From JADGHX01 sp037200125 (GTDB taxonomy: Bacteria; Pseudomonadota; Gammaproteobacteria; Steroidobacterales; Steroidobacteraceae): a DNA stretch of 64,000 bases. The translations under genes were made by a program, and so were the position numbers. The notes beneath the pieces are model-generated. The model had not been told where the DNA came from. It made no database searches and saw only the letters and a program-made list of their open reading frames with translations. The DNA lies in the NCBI GenBank assembly GCA_037200125.1, contig JBBCGS010000007.1:682001-746000 (forward strand), in the 5' to 3' direction. This document shows, piece by piece, positions 10,186-19,729 of the stretch (position 1 is the stretch's first letter; each line of letters begins with the position of its first letter).

Positions 10186-11403
10186 TCAAACGGTGCGCGT
10201 CGCGAGCGCTGGCGAAATGCGCGAAGCGCGGCGCGATGGGTGCCAGGCGGCGGCCACACCAATCAGCCACATCACGAGCACGCCGCCGATGATGTAGTAC
10301 AGATCCACGCGCGGCAGCTCGTATTCGAGCGCGAGCAGATGCCCGGCGGCGAGCGCCAGCACGCAGCCCGCCAGCACGCCCGCCGTCGTGATGATCCAGT
10401 TCTCGACCAGAAAGTGGGCCACCACATCACGCCGACGCGCGCCGACCGCCCGTCGTGTGCCGACTTGTTTGGTACGCGAGGTCACGTTGAACGTGGCGAG
10501 CGCAAAGATGCCGAGCGAGGTTATGGCCAGCAGCAGCGCCGTCACGACGACGAGATAGATCGCCATGTTCCGGTCCTTCATATGGTTGCGCGCCTTGTAC
10601 AGCGACAGGGTACGCACGTAGCTGACCGCGCGCATGTCGTTGCGCGCGGCCATCTCCGCTTCCACCTTGCGCATGAGCTGATCGCGCATGCCGGGTTTCG
10701 CGCGAACCAGGTAGCGCGTGCTCGGGCCCGAAGGCAGGAGCGGCATATACATGACCTCCGCAGGCTCTTCGCCGGTGGGCCGATAGCCCAGCATGTTATC
10801 CGCGATACCGACGATCGTGAGCGGCTGGTTGCTGGATCCGTAGATCACCTTGCCGAGCGCATCGCCGTTCGGGAAGAGCCGGTCGGCGTACCGCTTGATC
10901 ACGACGATCGGGCCCGTGTAGGGGGAATAGAGCGTGGGCAGCGGCGTCTGGACTTCTTCACGCTTGAACCAGCGCCCGGCGAGAATCCTGAGGCCCAGGG
11001 CGTCGGCGCCTTGCTCATTGAGCTGGTAGTAGTTCACCAGGCTCTGATGACCACCCTTGGCATCCGGCGTCGGCTTGACGATGTCGGAGCTGCCGCTGCC
11101 GCTCACCGGCACCGAGTTTGCGGCGGTGACGGCGATGACGCCCGGCACGGAAGCGAGCCACCGGATGTCCTCATCCAGCATCGCGGTGTAGTTGAACTGC
11201 TTCGTGAAGCCGGTGACTCCCACCACGAAAATGTTCTCGTCGTCGATGCCGGTGGGGCGACTGACCAGATCGACTCGATGCTTCACGATGTAGACGGCAT
11301 TCACGAGCACGGCGAGCGTGATGGCCACCTGCACGGCGACGAGCATCGCGCCGGCCCGGTTACGCAGCAGCGAGGAGATGATCGGACGAAAGGGAACGTT
11401 CAT
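10186..11403 (-). CDS. MacB/FtsX-type ABC transporter permease (second copy)
   Basis: Inner-membrane permease of 405 residues with the MacB layout: one N-terminal membrane helix (about residues 15-38), a large periplasmic domain, then three C-terminal helices forming the FtsX domain (LLLAITSLGIFALATFNVTS, the R-rich RRAVGARRRDVVAHFLVENW coupling segment, and two final helices). It lies 15 bases after the paralogous permease gene, so the pair probably forms a heterodimer served by the single ATPase. Export substrate is unknown. Confidence 0.9.
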   Translation of the reverse strand: MNVPFRPIISSLLRNRAGAMLVAVQVAITLAVLVNAVYIVKHRVDLVSRPTGIDDENIFVVGVTGFTKQFNYTAMLDEDIRWLASVPGVIAVTAANSVPVSGSGSSDIVKPTPDAKGGHQSLVNYYQLNEQGADALGLRILAGRWFKREEVQTPLPTLYSPYTGPIVVIKRYADRLFPNGDALGKVIYGSSNQPLTIVGIADNMLGYRPTGEEPAEVMYMPLLPSGPSTRYLVRAKPGMRDQLMRKVEAEMAARNDMRAVSYVRTLSLYKARNHMKDRNMAIYLVVVTALLLAITSLGIFALATFNVTSRTKQVGTRRAVGARRRDVVAHFLVENWIITTAGVLAGCVLALAAGHLLALEYELPRVDLYYIIGGVLVMWLIGVAAAWHPSRRASRISPALATRTV

Positions 11404-11418
11404 GTGGTGCTCCCGAAA

Positions 11419-12771
11419 CTATTGGTTCTTGAGGTACGAGGCGGGCTGAAGACGCCCGACGCGCCACGCGGGATACAAGCCGCAGACGACCGTCGCGACA
11501 ACGGCGAGCGTGACCGCGATGAGATAACTCGAAATGTCCATGTGCGCGATGCTCGCGATCCCGGACGGGCGCGGCGTTGTCGCCGTCATCATGTACAGCG
11601 CGCGGACTCCCGCGAGCCCGAGCGCGCCGATGCCGAGCCCCAGCAGCGCGCCGGCGCCGGCGATCGTGCTCACTTCCACCATGTGCTGCCGGAACAGCTC
11701 GCGCCGGCTCGCGCCGAGCGCACGACGCAGGCCGGAGATCGGCGCCGCGTTCAGGAACTTCGCGAGCAGCAGGCCCACCGTGTTGATGAGGCACACGGCG
11801 AGGAACACGAACGAGAGCCCGAACAGCACGCGATTGTCGGTCGGCACGACCTTCTGGTCCTTCAGCCACTGATCGACGTCGGTCAGGCGGTTGTTTCGCG
11901 GGCGAAGGAAGCGGCCGTGCTCGTGCTCGTTGCCCGTGTAGTTATCGAGCACCGATTGCATGCGAGCGCGCGCGATGAAGTTGGGCAGCTCGACCCAGGC
12001 CTGGATCCACACGCATTCGGAGCGCGCGAAGGCCGCAAGCGTCGAGAAGTCCTCGTCGATCTTCCAGCAGCTGCTGGAGCCGTCCGAGCCGACCTCGAGC
12101 ACTTCACCCCATTTCCAGGGAATGTAGAGATCTTCCGCGGAGTCGAAGTCGCCGGAGTTCATGTCGTAGAACTTCGGTTGCGGCTCCCATTCCGCCAGCA
12201 CGCCGACGATGCGAAACGGGGTGTCGTTCCAGCGAATCGTGCGGCCCACGCTGTTGATGCCGCCGAACAGTTTCCGGTTGAGCTCGTGCGAGATGACCAT
12301 GACCGGCTCGGGCGCGAAGTCCGCCTTGTCGTTCCAGCCTTTGCCGTATTCGAACGGCACATCGAACATGGGGAAGAACGTGCCGGTCGTGATGCGCGTG
12401 GTCGCGGGGGCGGGCTTGAGCGGGCCGCTCACCCCGTCGCCAGAGACGATACCGAACGAGCGGTACATGATTGCCGCGTGCTTCGGAACGTCCGAGTGAT
12501 AGATGAACTCGGCGTCGCGATACGTGACCTGGTCCGGCGGCAGCGACGGGCGACTCGGATCGGCGGGTTCCATCGGATCCCAGTTGTCGAGCGTCACGGC
12601 GTAGAGCTGGTCGCTCTTCCACCAGATCGGGTTGCCCGACATGGCGTGGTGGAAGGTGAGCGTGACCACGCATACGCCGATGCCGATGCCGACTGCCAGA
12701 ATCATCAGAATGCCGAGCCCGGGCGTGCGACGAAAACTCGCGAATGCCAGGCGGAAGTAGTAGCCGATCAT
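11419..12771 (-). CDS. MacB/FtsX-type ABC transporter permease (first copy)
   Basis: Permease of 450 residues with an N-terminal helix (GILMILAVGIGIGVCVVTLT), a periplasmic MacB_PCD-like domain of about 250 residues and a C-terminal FtsX domain containing GLRRALGASRRELFRQHMVE. It lacks the ATPase domain found in E. coli MacB, which is supplied by the separate upstream gene 16 bases away. The neighbours (adaptor, ATPase, second permease) indicate a type VII, mechanotransmission ABC system spanning inner membrane and periplasm. Confidence 0.9.
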   Translation of the reverse strand: MIGYYFRLAFASFRRTPGLGILMILAVGIGIGVCVVTLTFHHAMSGNPIWWKSDQLYAVTLDNWDPMEPADPSRPSLPPDQVTYRDAEFIYHSDVPKHAAIMYRSFGIVSGDGVSGPLKPAPATTRITTGTFFPMFDVPFEYGKGWNDKADFAPEPVMVISHELNRKLFGGINSVGRTIRWNDTPFRIVGVLAEWEPQPKFYDMNSGDFDSAEDLYIPWKWGEVLEVGSDGSSSCWKIDEDFSTLAAFARSECVWIQAWVELPNFIARARMQSVLDNYTGNEHEHGRFLRPRNNRLTDVDQWLKDQKVVPTDNRVLFGLSFVFLAVCLINTVGLLLAKFLNAAPISGLRRALGASRRELFRQHMVEVSTIAGAGALLGLGIGALGLAGVRALYMMTATTPRPSGIASIAHMDISSYLIAVTLAVVATVVCGLYPAWRVGRLQPASYLKNQ

Positions 12772-12787
12772 GTGCAGCGTCTCCCTC

Positions 12788-13504
12788 TCAGCGTGAGCCG
12801 GTGGTGGCGAAGCTTTCCGGCGCGCGCGTTTCGTAGCTCTTGAAGTCGGAAATCTGGCCGTCGACCACGTGCACGTTGCGTTGGGCGCGGCGCGCGAGCT
12901 CGATGTCGTGCGTCACCATGATGATGGTCGTGCCCATCTCGTTGATCTGCTCCAGCAGATCGAGCACCTGGCGCGCCATCAGCGAGTCGAGGTTGCCGGT
13001 GGGCTCGTCGGCTAGCAGGAACTTCGGGTCGCCCGCGAGCGCGCGGGCAATCGCCGCGCGCTGCTGCTGACCGCCGGAAAGCTGCGAGGGCATGTGCTTC
13101 GTGCGTGAAGACAGCCCCACGAGATCGAGCGCGCTCGTGATGCGCTCGTTCCGCTCCTTCGCGCTCATGCGCCGGTAGCGCAGCGGCACGTCGACGTTGT
13201 CGTAGATGTCGAGGTCGGGGATCAGGTTGAACCCCTGGAAGATGAAGCCGATCTTTTCGTTGCGCAGGCGCGAGCGCTGGTCGTCGTTGAGATCGCTCAC
13301 GTCGCTGCCGTCGAGCAGGTACTTGCCGGTATCGAAGCTTTCGAGCAGCCCCGCGACGTTGAGGAAGGTCGTTTTGCCCGAGCCCGACGGACCGGTGACG
13401 GCGACGAACTCGCCGGCATTCACGGTCAGCGAGAAGTCGCGCAGCGCGTGCGTCTCGATGAGGTCGGCGCGGAAGATCTTGCTGATGTTGTGCATTTCGA
13501 GCAT
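12788..13504 (-). CDS. MacB/LolD-type ABC transporter ATP-binding protein
   Basis: Cytoplasmic ATPase of 238 residues. Walker A GPSGSGKTTFLN, ABC signature LSGGQQQRAAIARAL, Walker B FLLADEPTGNLDS and H-loop IIMVTHD are all present. The start at 13504 has AAGGA 8 bases upstream; an ATG five codons earlier overlaps that site and is less likely. The family drives export of peptides, lipoproteins or siderophores together with FtsX-type permeases, two of which follow. Confidence 0.95.
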   Translation of the reverse strand: MLEMHNISKIFRADLIETHALRDFSLTVNAGEFVAVTGPSGSGKTTFLNVAGLLESFDTGKYLLDGSDVSDLNDDQRSRLRNEKIGFIFQGFNLIPDLDIYDNVDVPLRYRRMSAKERNERITSALDLVGLSSRTKHMPSQLSGGQQQRAAIARALAGDPKFLLADEPTGNLDSLMARQVLDLLEQINEMGTTIIMVTHDIELARRAQRNVHVVDGQISDFKSYETRAPESFATTGSR

Positions 13505-13515
13505 GGCGAGTTCCT

Positions 13516-14841
13516 TCAATTCGTGACCGCGACTGTGTCGACACCGTCGAAGTCGCGCATATCCGAGACGATGACCCGATCACCCGCGACGAGGCCGCGC
13601 GTGACTTCGATTTCCGCCACCGAGGAGGGCGCCGAGCTCCACCGGCACGCGCACCGCGCGCTCGCCCCGGAGCACGAAGAGCGAGCGCGTCGCTTCGTCG
13701 ATCGACGAGCCGCGCTCGAATTTGAGCACATCGTTGCGCTCGTCGAGCACGATCCGCACGCTGGCGCGCTGGTTCTGGCGCAGCCCGGCGGGCTGCGCAT
13801 CGGTGAATTTCACGCGGCCGGTCACCTGGCTCTGGCGCACTTCCGGCGAGATCCCCGTGACGGTGCCGGCGTGCTTGCGGCCGTCGAGTGTGATGTCGGC
13901 CGTCATGCCGGCCTTGAATGTCGCCCGCGTACGTTTCGGCGATCTGGAACTCGATCTCGAACGCCGTCAGGTCGACCACGGTGATGAGCGGCGCGCTTTC
14001 GGCAACGTGCGCTTTCTCGTTCTGGCCGAGGTTCGCGACCATGCCGTCCACCGGCGAGCGCACGGTGAGCTCGGCGACCTGGCGCGCGAGATTTTCCACG
14101 GTGAGGCGCTGGCGGTCGCGCTCCAGGCGTTTCGTTCGCAGCTCGAGCGCGAGGCTGTCGCGATCGAGATCCGCGTTGGCGGCGGCGTGGTCGTAGTTGA
14201 GTCTGGCGGTCTCGAGATCGTCGGTGGCGCGGCGGTAGTCGCGTTCGCTGATCACGCGCTCATCCCATGCGGACTGGGCGCGACTCTTCTCGCGGTCGGC
14301 GGCGGTGATCGCGACTTTCGCAAGGTCGGCCTGCTGGCGACTCTGCAGAATCTGGCGGCGGATTTCGATTTCCTGGCGGGCGAGGGCGGCGTCCAGGCTG
14401 TCGAGGGTTGCGTGTTCGCGGGTCGTATTCGTTGCGAAGCGCCGGGCTGTCGAGCGTGGCGAGCGGCTGGCCTTTCTTGACGGTGTCGCCGGCGCGGACG
14501 ACATAGCTGATGGTGCCCGGCGCAGTGGAGAACAGTGTCGGGTTCACGGCGGCGATGATGGTGCCCTGCGCGGCGGCGTCGCGGATGAAGTGGCCCTGGC
14601 TCACCGTGGCGACGCGAATACGCTCGGCGGAGACGGTGCGCTTCATGCCGCTCCATTCGTGGAGCAGCCACGTGAGCGTGCCGATCAGGAGCACGGCCAC
14701 GGCGGCGGCGATCTGAATCGGACGCTTGCGATACCAGCGCACCGACTCGGTGGCGAGGGTCTTGTCCTGCCCCGACGTAGTGCGCATGGTCTCGGGTGTG
14801 GCCGCGACCGAGGGGAGGCGTTTGAGTTGTGCGATGTTCAT
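13516..14841 (-). pseudogene. MacA/HlyD-like periplasmic adaptor, broken by three apparent +1 frameshifts
   Basis: Membrane fusion protein that would link the ABC pump to the outer membrane. The N-terminus (14841, MNIAQLKRLPSV) includes one membrane helix at about residues 40-60 and a lipoyl half-motif ending TLDSPALRNEY. The frame then moves one base near 14430, 13912 and 13625. The three extra bases lie in CCC, GG and CCC runs; removing them restores one continuous reading frame with a coiled-coil hairpin, second lipoyl half (VRSPVDGMVANLGQNE) and barrel domain (ITLDGRKHAGTVTGISPEV). Because the three gains sum to one codon and sit at homopolymers, sequencing error is as likely as true decay. 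The end lies 12 bases before the ATPase start. Confidence 0.8.
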
Positions 14842-14875
14842 TGGCGCTGTCCGTGTGATCCCTGCGTAGCTGTTT

Positions 14876-14891
14876 TGCAGAGAGCGTGCCA
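14876..14891 (-). promoter_or_regulatory. Predicted sigma-54 (-24/-12) promoter of the transporter operon
   Basis: Read on the minus strand the site is TGGCACGCTCTCTGCA. Compared with the sigma-54 consensus TGGCACG-N4-TTGC it has one mismatch, and the invariant GG and GC are 10 bases apart as required. The inferred start of transcription, near 14865, is about 25 bases before the adaptor gene ATG. The operon itself encodes a sigma-54 activator. Confidence 0.8.
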
Positions 14892-14958
14892 ACCGCTGCG
14901 GCGCGCGTAACACACTGACGACGTGGAGAGTTTCGATCGAGGTTCGCGCGCTGGGTAA

Positions 14959-15033
14959 GTGTCCGGGCTCGTCCGTGGCGGACACCGGACACTCCCCCGG
15001 ACACCGGTGCGGACGCTCCAGCGAACAGTCCGG
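14959..15033. promoter_or_regulatory. Cluster of GTGTCCGG / CCGGACAC repeats, probable upstream activator sites
   Basis: GTGTCCGG at 14959-14966, GTCCG at 14971-14975, CGGACAC at 14979-14985, CCGGACAC at 14985-14992 and 14997-15004, CGGAC at 15010-15014 and GTCCGG at 15028-15033. Several form inverted pairs, for example GTCCG-TGGC-GGAC and the 8-base pair 14959-14966 with 14985-14992. They lie about 70-140 bases upstream of the -24 element, the usual place for NtrC-type enhancer sites. Confidence 0.65.
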
Positions 15034-15144
15034 GGACCCCGGCACGCTCCGGCATGGCACGTGCACCGGTACGGTGACTGCGACGCTTGCCTTGGGAGCC
15101 GACACCCACGCAGTCTTACTCCGTTGACCGAGGAGACGACCCGC

Positions 15145-15492
15145 ATGGCTAGCCGCCGAACCCCCCTTGTTTCTTCTTCCAAGCCCCGAACGAAATCCGC
15201 TGCCGCTGCCGCTGCGCCGGAGCCTGTGACTGTGCCGCCTGTTGTTACGGTTGCTGTGGCTGAGGCGGTCAAGCCGCCGCCGCGTAAGAAGGCCGCGCCG
15301 CGTGCGAAGCGGGCGGATGCCGTTTCACGGCCCGTGATTACCCCGGACATGAGGCGCGGGATGATTGCCGAGGCGGCGTACCTCAGGGCTGAACGGCGCG
15401 GGTTTGCGCCGGGGCGTGAGGATGAGGATTGGATGGCCGCCGAGGCCGAGGTCGATCAGCTACTCAGTGCCGATCGGCGGGCTCCCCAGTAA
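15145..15492 (+). CDS. DUF2934 domain-containing protein
   Basis: A 115-residue protein with a low-complexity Ala/Pro/Lys N-terminal half (about residues 1-70) and a C-terminal DUF2934 motif, IAEAAYLRAERRGFAPG followed by EDWMAAEAEVD. The family's function is unknown. The start at 15145 follows a GAGGAG site. An open frame upstream runs through the activator-site cluster and is unlikely to be coding. A REP-like element follows the stop. Confidence 0.8.
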   Translation: MASRRTPLVSSSKPRTKSAAAAAAPEPVTVPPVVTVAVAEAVKPPPRKKAAPRAKRADAVSRPVITPDMRRGMIAEAAYLRAERRGFAPGREDEDWMAAEAEVDQLLSADRRAPQ

Positions 15493-15502
15493 AAGCAGTC
15501 CG

Positions 15503-15577
15503 AAGGAGCCCTCAATCGCCGGGCGGCTAAGAGCGCTTCCTGGGCTTCTCCGAGCCGCCCGGCGATTGAGGGCTTCC
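15503..15577. repeat. REP-like palindromic element overlapping the apbE 3' end
   Basis: Inverted arms 15506-15528 and 15553-15577 carry the window's shared core. The right arm lies inside the apbE coding sequence (minus strand) and encodes its last residues, SPQSPGGSEKPRKRS. Confidence 0.9.
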
Positions 15578-16663
15578 GCCCCCGGGGGAGGTTGCCTCAT
15601 CAGGCGGCTGTAGCCCTTTCGTGTAGAGCACTTTGCCGTCGGGCCGAACAAAAATCCCATCGAAGTCGGGCAACCGCTCAATGATCTCGACAGCCCGCTC
15701 AGCCCCGAGCACAAACGCAGTCTTGGAAAGCCCATCCGTCTGAACGGCCGTAGGCCCAAGAATCGTCGCGCTTCGCACTTTGCTAGCCGAATGCCCCGTA
15801 TGCGGATCAATGATGTGGTGATACCGCTGCCCGCCTTCATCGAAGTACCGCTCGTAGTCTCCCGAAGTGGACATAGCCGTATCCACCAGCGGCAGCCGCA
15901 AAACCGTCTTCGACTTATCGTCCGGATGCCGAATGCCCACAATCCACGGCCGCCCCATGCGATCGCCAATGATCCGCGTGTCCCCACCCGCCGTAACCAC
16001 GGCGTGCTGAACGCCGCGCGCCTGCAAAATCCCGATGCCGCGATCCACCGCGTAACCTTTCGCAATACCGCCAAGGTCGATGCGCATCCCTTCCTGCGCA
16101 AACCTCACGCTATGCGTCTTCGCGTCGAGGATGAGGTGCCGGTAGTTCACGCCAGGCAACGCCTCCTCGATCTGCTCCTCAGTCGGCTTGATGTGCTTGC
16201 GATAGTCGTAGAGATACCCGACGCTCGCGTAGGTGATGTCGAACGCGCCGTCCGTGATCTCCGAGAAATGTAGCGACAGCTTGATGAGGTCGAACAGCTC
16301 CTGGTCGACCACGACGGCTTCTTTGGCGCCGCGCGCATTGATCTGCGACAGCTCGCTTTCCGGCTTGTAGTGGCTCATCAGGGTGTCGATGCGCCGCATT
16401 TCGTCCATCACGGCGTCGACGGCCGCCTGGCCCTTCACCGGGTCGTCGTGCCAGATCTCGACGTCGATGTTCGTGCCCATGATGGCTTCGTGCCCATCCA
16501 CCCAAGCCGCCTGGGCGGGTGTCGCCAGAGCCAGACTCAGCAGGAAAGAAACCGCGAAAAGAGCGCGCAGATGACCGAAAGCCCGGCCGAAACGGGGAAC
16601 CCGCGGTGTTACCGACGGTCGAGACCCGAGGTGTGAGACCATTGCGAGCATGCGAACCGACAT
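15527..16663 (-). CDS. apbE: FAD:protein FMN transferase (ApbE family)
   Basis: Periplasmic flavinyltransferase that attaches FMN to threonine of target proteins such as NQR/RNF subunits. The 378 residues include an export signal (hydrophobic about residues 33-50, ending TPAQA), the motifs GTNIDVEIW, DLGGIAKGYAVDRG, AVVTAGGDTRIIG and YHHIIDPHTGHSA with the metal-binding Asp and His. Starts at 16663, 16651 or 16642 are all possible; the first two overlap the divergent gene. The last 15 or so residues are encoded by a REP-like element and are not part of the family fold. Confidence 0.92.
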   Translation of the reverse strand: MSVRMLAMVSHLGSRPSVTPRVPRFGRAFGHLRALFAVSFLLSLALATPAQAAWVDGHEAIMGTNIDVEIWHDDPVKGQAAVDAVMDEMRRIDTLMSHYKPESELSQINARGAKEAVVVDQELFDLIKLSLHFSEITDGAFDITYASVGYLYDYRKHIKPTEEQIEEALPGVNYRHLILDAKTHSVRFAQEGMRIDLGGIAKGYAVDRGIGILQARGVQHAVVTAGGDTRIIGDRMGRPWIVGIRHPDDKSKTVLRLPLVDTAMSTSGDYERYFDEGGQRYHHIIDPHTGHSASKVRSATILGPTAVQTDGLSKTAFVLGAERAVEIIERLPDFDGIFVRPDGKVLYTKGLQPPDEATSPGGGSPQSPGGSEKPRKRS

Positions 16664-17523
16664 GAACTCCCAGACCGCCGTAGCTGATGGATCCGTAAGC
16701 GCCCGCGCACCTTACCCAAAGCGTCCTTTTTCGGGTAGGGAAATGTACTTCAGCATCGGGTCGCTGCTGGCCATCGCGATCGTCATCCAGATGATCTACG
16801 CCACCGTCATCCGCCCGCGCGCCGAGGTGCTCATCGCGCAGTCATCCGTGGTGAAGGAGAACGGGCAGACCGACCGCAGCAACCTGCGCTCGCCGTGGGT
16901 GATCATTCGGGATTACGAGCAGGAAATCGCCTTTATCCTCGCGATCTGGTCGATCACGCTGATCGTCGACCAGGCGCGGCAGGTGGCGCGCAATCGCAAG
17001 CTGCTCGACAAGGTGTACATCGACGTGGACGAGAACCACGTCGTGCTGCCCGAAGATGCGCGCGCCTACGCGCGGCCGCTCGAACGCCTGTCGTTCGAAG
17101 AGCAGGATATGTTCTTGCCCCGCGCGCTCATGGTGGGCCTCAATCGATTCGGCTCGACCCGCAGCGTGCAGGACGCGGCGGAGTCCGTGATCGACGAGTG
17201 CGAGTTCGAAGCCGCGCGGCTCGACGCGCACCTCTCGATGGTTCGATTCACCGCCTGGGCCATTCCCCGCTATTGGGTTCGTGGGCACGGTGCGGGGTAT
17301 CGGCCACGCGTTGCAGGAGGCGCAGGCTGCGCTTCACGGCGACATCTCGGGCGTGACGCTGGGGCTCGGTATCACCTTCAACGCGACCCTGACGGCGCTG
17401 TCGCTGTCGATTCTGGTCATGTTCTGCTTGCACCAGCTTCAGCAGTCGCAGGACAGGCTGGTGCTGGATACCCGCAACTATATTGACCGGGGTTTGATTC
17501 GGCACATGCGGGTTTTCAAATAG
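16650..17523 (+). pseudogene. MotA/TolQ/ExbB-like proton channel protein with one apparent frameshift
   Basis: Membrane protein with a hydrophobic helix at about residues 30-52, a second at about 90-107, and a C-terminal MotA/TolQ/ExbB segment. The frame breaks near 17268: translation reads AIPRYWVRG, but dropping one C from the CCCC run gives IPAIGFVGTVRGIGHAL, the family signature, and continues to the stop at 17523 (GVTLGLGITFNATLTALSLSI). This is probably an intact gene with an indel error. No ExbD/TolR-type partner is adjacent. Start at 16650 or 16662; it is divergent from apbE, with overlapping starts at the longest choices. Confidence 0.75.
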
Positions 17524-17546
17524 GGGTATCAAGAGGCGTCGATAAG

Positions 17547-17637
17547 AGGCCCTCAACCGCCCTCAATCGCCGGGCGGCCAAGAGCGCTTCCGCTCTTCGA
17601 GGGTTTCTTCTCCGAGCCGCCCGGCGATCGAGGGCGT
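17547..17637. repeat. REP-like palindromic element
   Basis: Arms CCCTCAATCGCCGGGCGGCC and GCCGCCCGGCGATCGAGGGC around a centre containing AAGAGCG/CGCTCTT. A short duplicated GGCCCTCAACCGCCCTCAA precedes it. It separates the TolQ-like gene from the pirin gene. Confidence 0.85.
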
Positions 17638-17689
17638 CCGGGCCTCCTCGGTTGATTTCGGCCGCCGACGCCTTAATAACCCTCGTCCT

Positions 17690-18561
17690 ATGATCAAACC
17701 TATCCAGGGCCTCCATCGCACCACCGACTCCCACTGGGTCGGCAATGGCTTTCCCGTCCGCACGATCTTCTCGTACCAGAGCTTCGAGGCCGGCATCAGC
17801 CCGTTCCTGCTGCTCGACTACGCGGGGCCGGCGGAGTTTTCGCCGTCGAAAACGCCCCGGGGCGTGGGCGAGCATCCGCATCGGGGTTTCGAGACCGTCA
17901 CCATCGTCTACCAGGGCGAGGTGGAGCATCGGGACTCGGGCGGTAACGCCGGCCGGATCGGCCCTGGCGACGTCCAATGGATGACGGCGGCGTCCGGCAT
18001 CATTCACGAGGAGATGCACTCGCGGGACTTCCTGGCCAAGGGCGGCGCGTTCGAAGTGGTGCAGCTCTGGGTGAACCTGCCGAAAGCGTCGAAGATGGCC
18101 CCCGCGGGCTACCAGACGCTGACGGACGCCAGCATTCCTGTCGTCGAGCTCGCGAACGGCGCAGGCTCGGCGCGGGTCATAGCAGGACAGTTCCAGGGCG
18201 CGCGGGGTCCCGCGCGGACGTTCACAGCCGTGAACCTCTGGGATCTGCGACTGCGCGGCGGCAGCACCGTCGATCTCTCCGTGCCGGAGGGTGACACCAC
18301 GGCTCTGTTCGTGCTGAAGGGACACGTAACAGTCAACGGCACACAAAGTGCCCGCGAGATGCCGAGCTGGTGACCTTTGAGCGGCACGGTGAGGAAATTC
18401 GCATCGACGCGAAGGCAGACTCGACGGTGCTGTTGTTGAGCGGTGAGCCGATCGAAGAGCCGATCGTCGGCTACGGTCCTTTCGTGATGAACAGTCGCGA
18501 AGAGATCGAGACGGCGATCAGCGACCTGCGAAGCGGCACGTTCGTTCGGTCCGCGCGGTAG
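17690..18561 (+). pseudogene. Pirin family protein with one apparent frameshift
   Basis: Bicupin protein; pirins bind iron and some have quercetinase activity. The N-terminal cupin has the metal motif GEHPHRGFETVTIVYQGEVEHRDS and IIHEEMHSRDF. The frame stops at 18373 after GTQSAREMPSW, while the remainder of the second cupin (ELVTFERHGEEIRIDA to SGTFVRSAR) continues one frame over to 18561. Adding one G after ATG in GAGATGCCGAG restores a continuous frame, so a lost base in a GG run is the simplest explanation. Total about 290 residues, the normal pirin length. Confidence 0.82.
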
Positions 18562-18778
18562 CTCATAACCAAGACGTCAGGGCCGGCGTGTTCATCGCCG
18601 GCCAACGGCGCTCGATTCACATCACTCGTCGAGGGGAGCGACCGGGGTCGTCTGAATCTCACGTTTCGCAAGGCGCTGTAGCACGGAGCCACAATCAATG
18701 CGGATGTCGGTGAAGTCGGTGCGCCGCCGGCAGGCGCTGATCCTCACTCGCCGGAGGCGTCTCTGCTAGGCTTCCCTG

Positions 18779-19729
18779 GTGAGCATCCTGCAGTGGCGCG
18801 GACGGACCAACAAGAAAGCTTTCGCGGATCGTTTCCGCGCGGCTCTGCAGGCGCATCTTCCCGACGCCGCGATCGAAGAGCTGGGCGAGCTGGAGTTTCG
18901 CTTCGAGTGCCCGCCGGACATCGGTAGCCGGACCGTGTGGCTCGGCCGCGCCTATCAGGAGTTCTGCAAGGACCCTGACCGTGCGGATCAGATCCTGTCG
19001 CGCTGGTTGAGCAACGTCGCGGCGCCGAATCGCGGGCGCGTCGAGCCTGATCGCATCATTCCCGTGGTGAAGGACCTGCGCTGGTTGGCCGAACAGGTTG
19101 CGTCGAACGCCGACGGAAAATTCGATCCGTGGACGGAAGCCTACAACTCCGAGCTGATCGTGGTTTTCGTGGAACGCCACAACGGGCTGAGCTTCCCGGA
19201 CCGAAGCGCCTTCGACGAGCTGGATATTCCATTCGAGCAGTTGCGCGAACGTGCGTTCGAGAATCTGCGCAAGGCCATCAGGGAAGTTTCGATTCATGGC
19301 GGCGAGGGTGGGTATCTCCTCGGTGCGGGCGGAACGATCGATGCGAGCCTGCTGCTGCTTGATGAGAGCACGCAGGATCCGCGAATGGAGCTTGCCGGCG
19401 AGCCGCTGGTGGGCGTTTCCGACAGGGACAGTTTCTGGGTCGCGGATGACGCCAATCCCTTCGCGATTTTCGGAATCGCCGCGCGTGTTGCGCGCTGTTA
19501 TCGCGGCGAGCCGTATCCGATTTCGAAACAGCTCTTTCGCAGGGTCGATGGGGTGTGGCAGCCGCTCGATCCGGTGATGGAAGACGCGCGGCATCCCATT
19601 CCGAAGCTGGACGTCTTCGACATCTGTGGGGAGAAGCGCGATGGGGGAGTGGATCTCGTGGGTGATCGTGGCCACGCCGCTCGGCGCGGATCCGCGTTCG
19701 GTGTTTCGGCTTTTCAGCAAGCTGGATAG
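18779..19729 (+). CDS. DUF1444 (YtpQ-like) family protein
   Basis: A 316-residue cytoplasmic protein with a GTG start at 18779. The order of segments, RIIPVVKDLRWL, ELIVVFVERHNGL, LRERAFENLRKAI, GGYLLGAGGTIDASLLLL and GVSDRDSFWVADD, follows DUF1444/YtpQ proteins, whose function is unknown. The last 30 or so residues are Gly/Arg-rich and overlap the next reading frame, so the true C-terminus may lie nearer 19640 or be affected by an indel. Confidence 0.65.
   Translation: MSILQWRGRTNKKAFADRFRAALQAHLPDAAIEELGELEFRFECPPDIGSRTVWLGRAYQEFCKDPDRADQILSRWLSNVAAPNRGRVEPDRIIPVVKDLRWLAEQVASNADGKFDPWTEAYNSELIVVFVERHNGLSFPDRSAFDELDIPFEQLRERAFENLRKAIREVSIHGGEGGYLLGAGGTIDASLLLLDESTQDPRMELAGEPLVGVSDRDSFWVADDANPFAIFGIAARVARCYRGEPYPISKQLFRRVDGVWQPLDPVMEDARHPIPKLDVFDICGEKRDGGVDLVGDRGHAARRGSAFGVSAFQQAG

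Noticed and set aside
10240..12843. 867-residue open frame on the plus strand opposite the two permease genes
   Set aside because: Its Arg/His/Asp-rich product mirrors the GC-rich codons of the permeases; there is no ribosome site or known domain.
15010..15080. TGGCAC at about 15055 as a second sigma-54 promoter facing the DUF2934 gene
   Set aside because: There is no GC-bearing -12 element at the required spacing.
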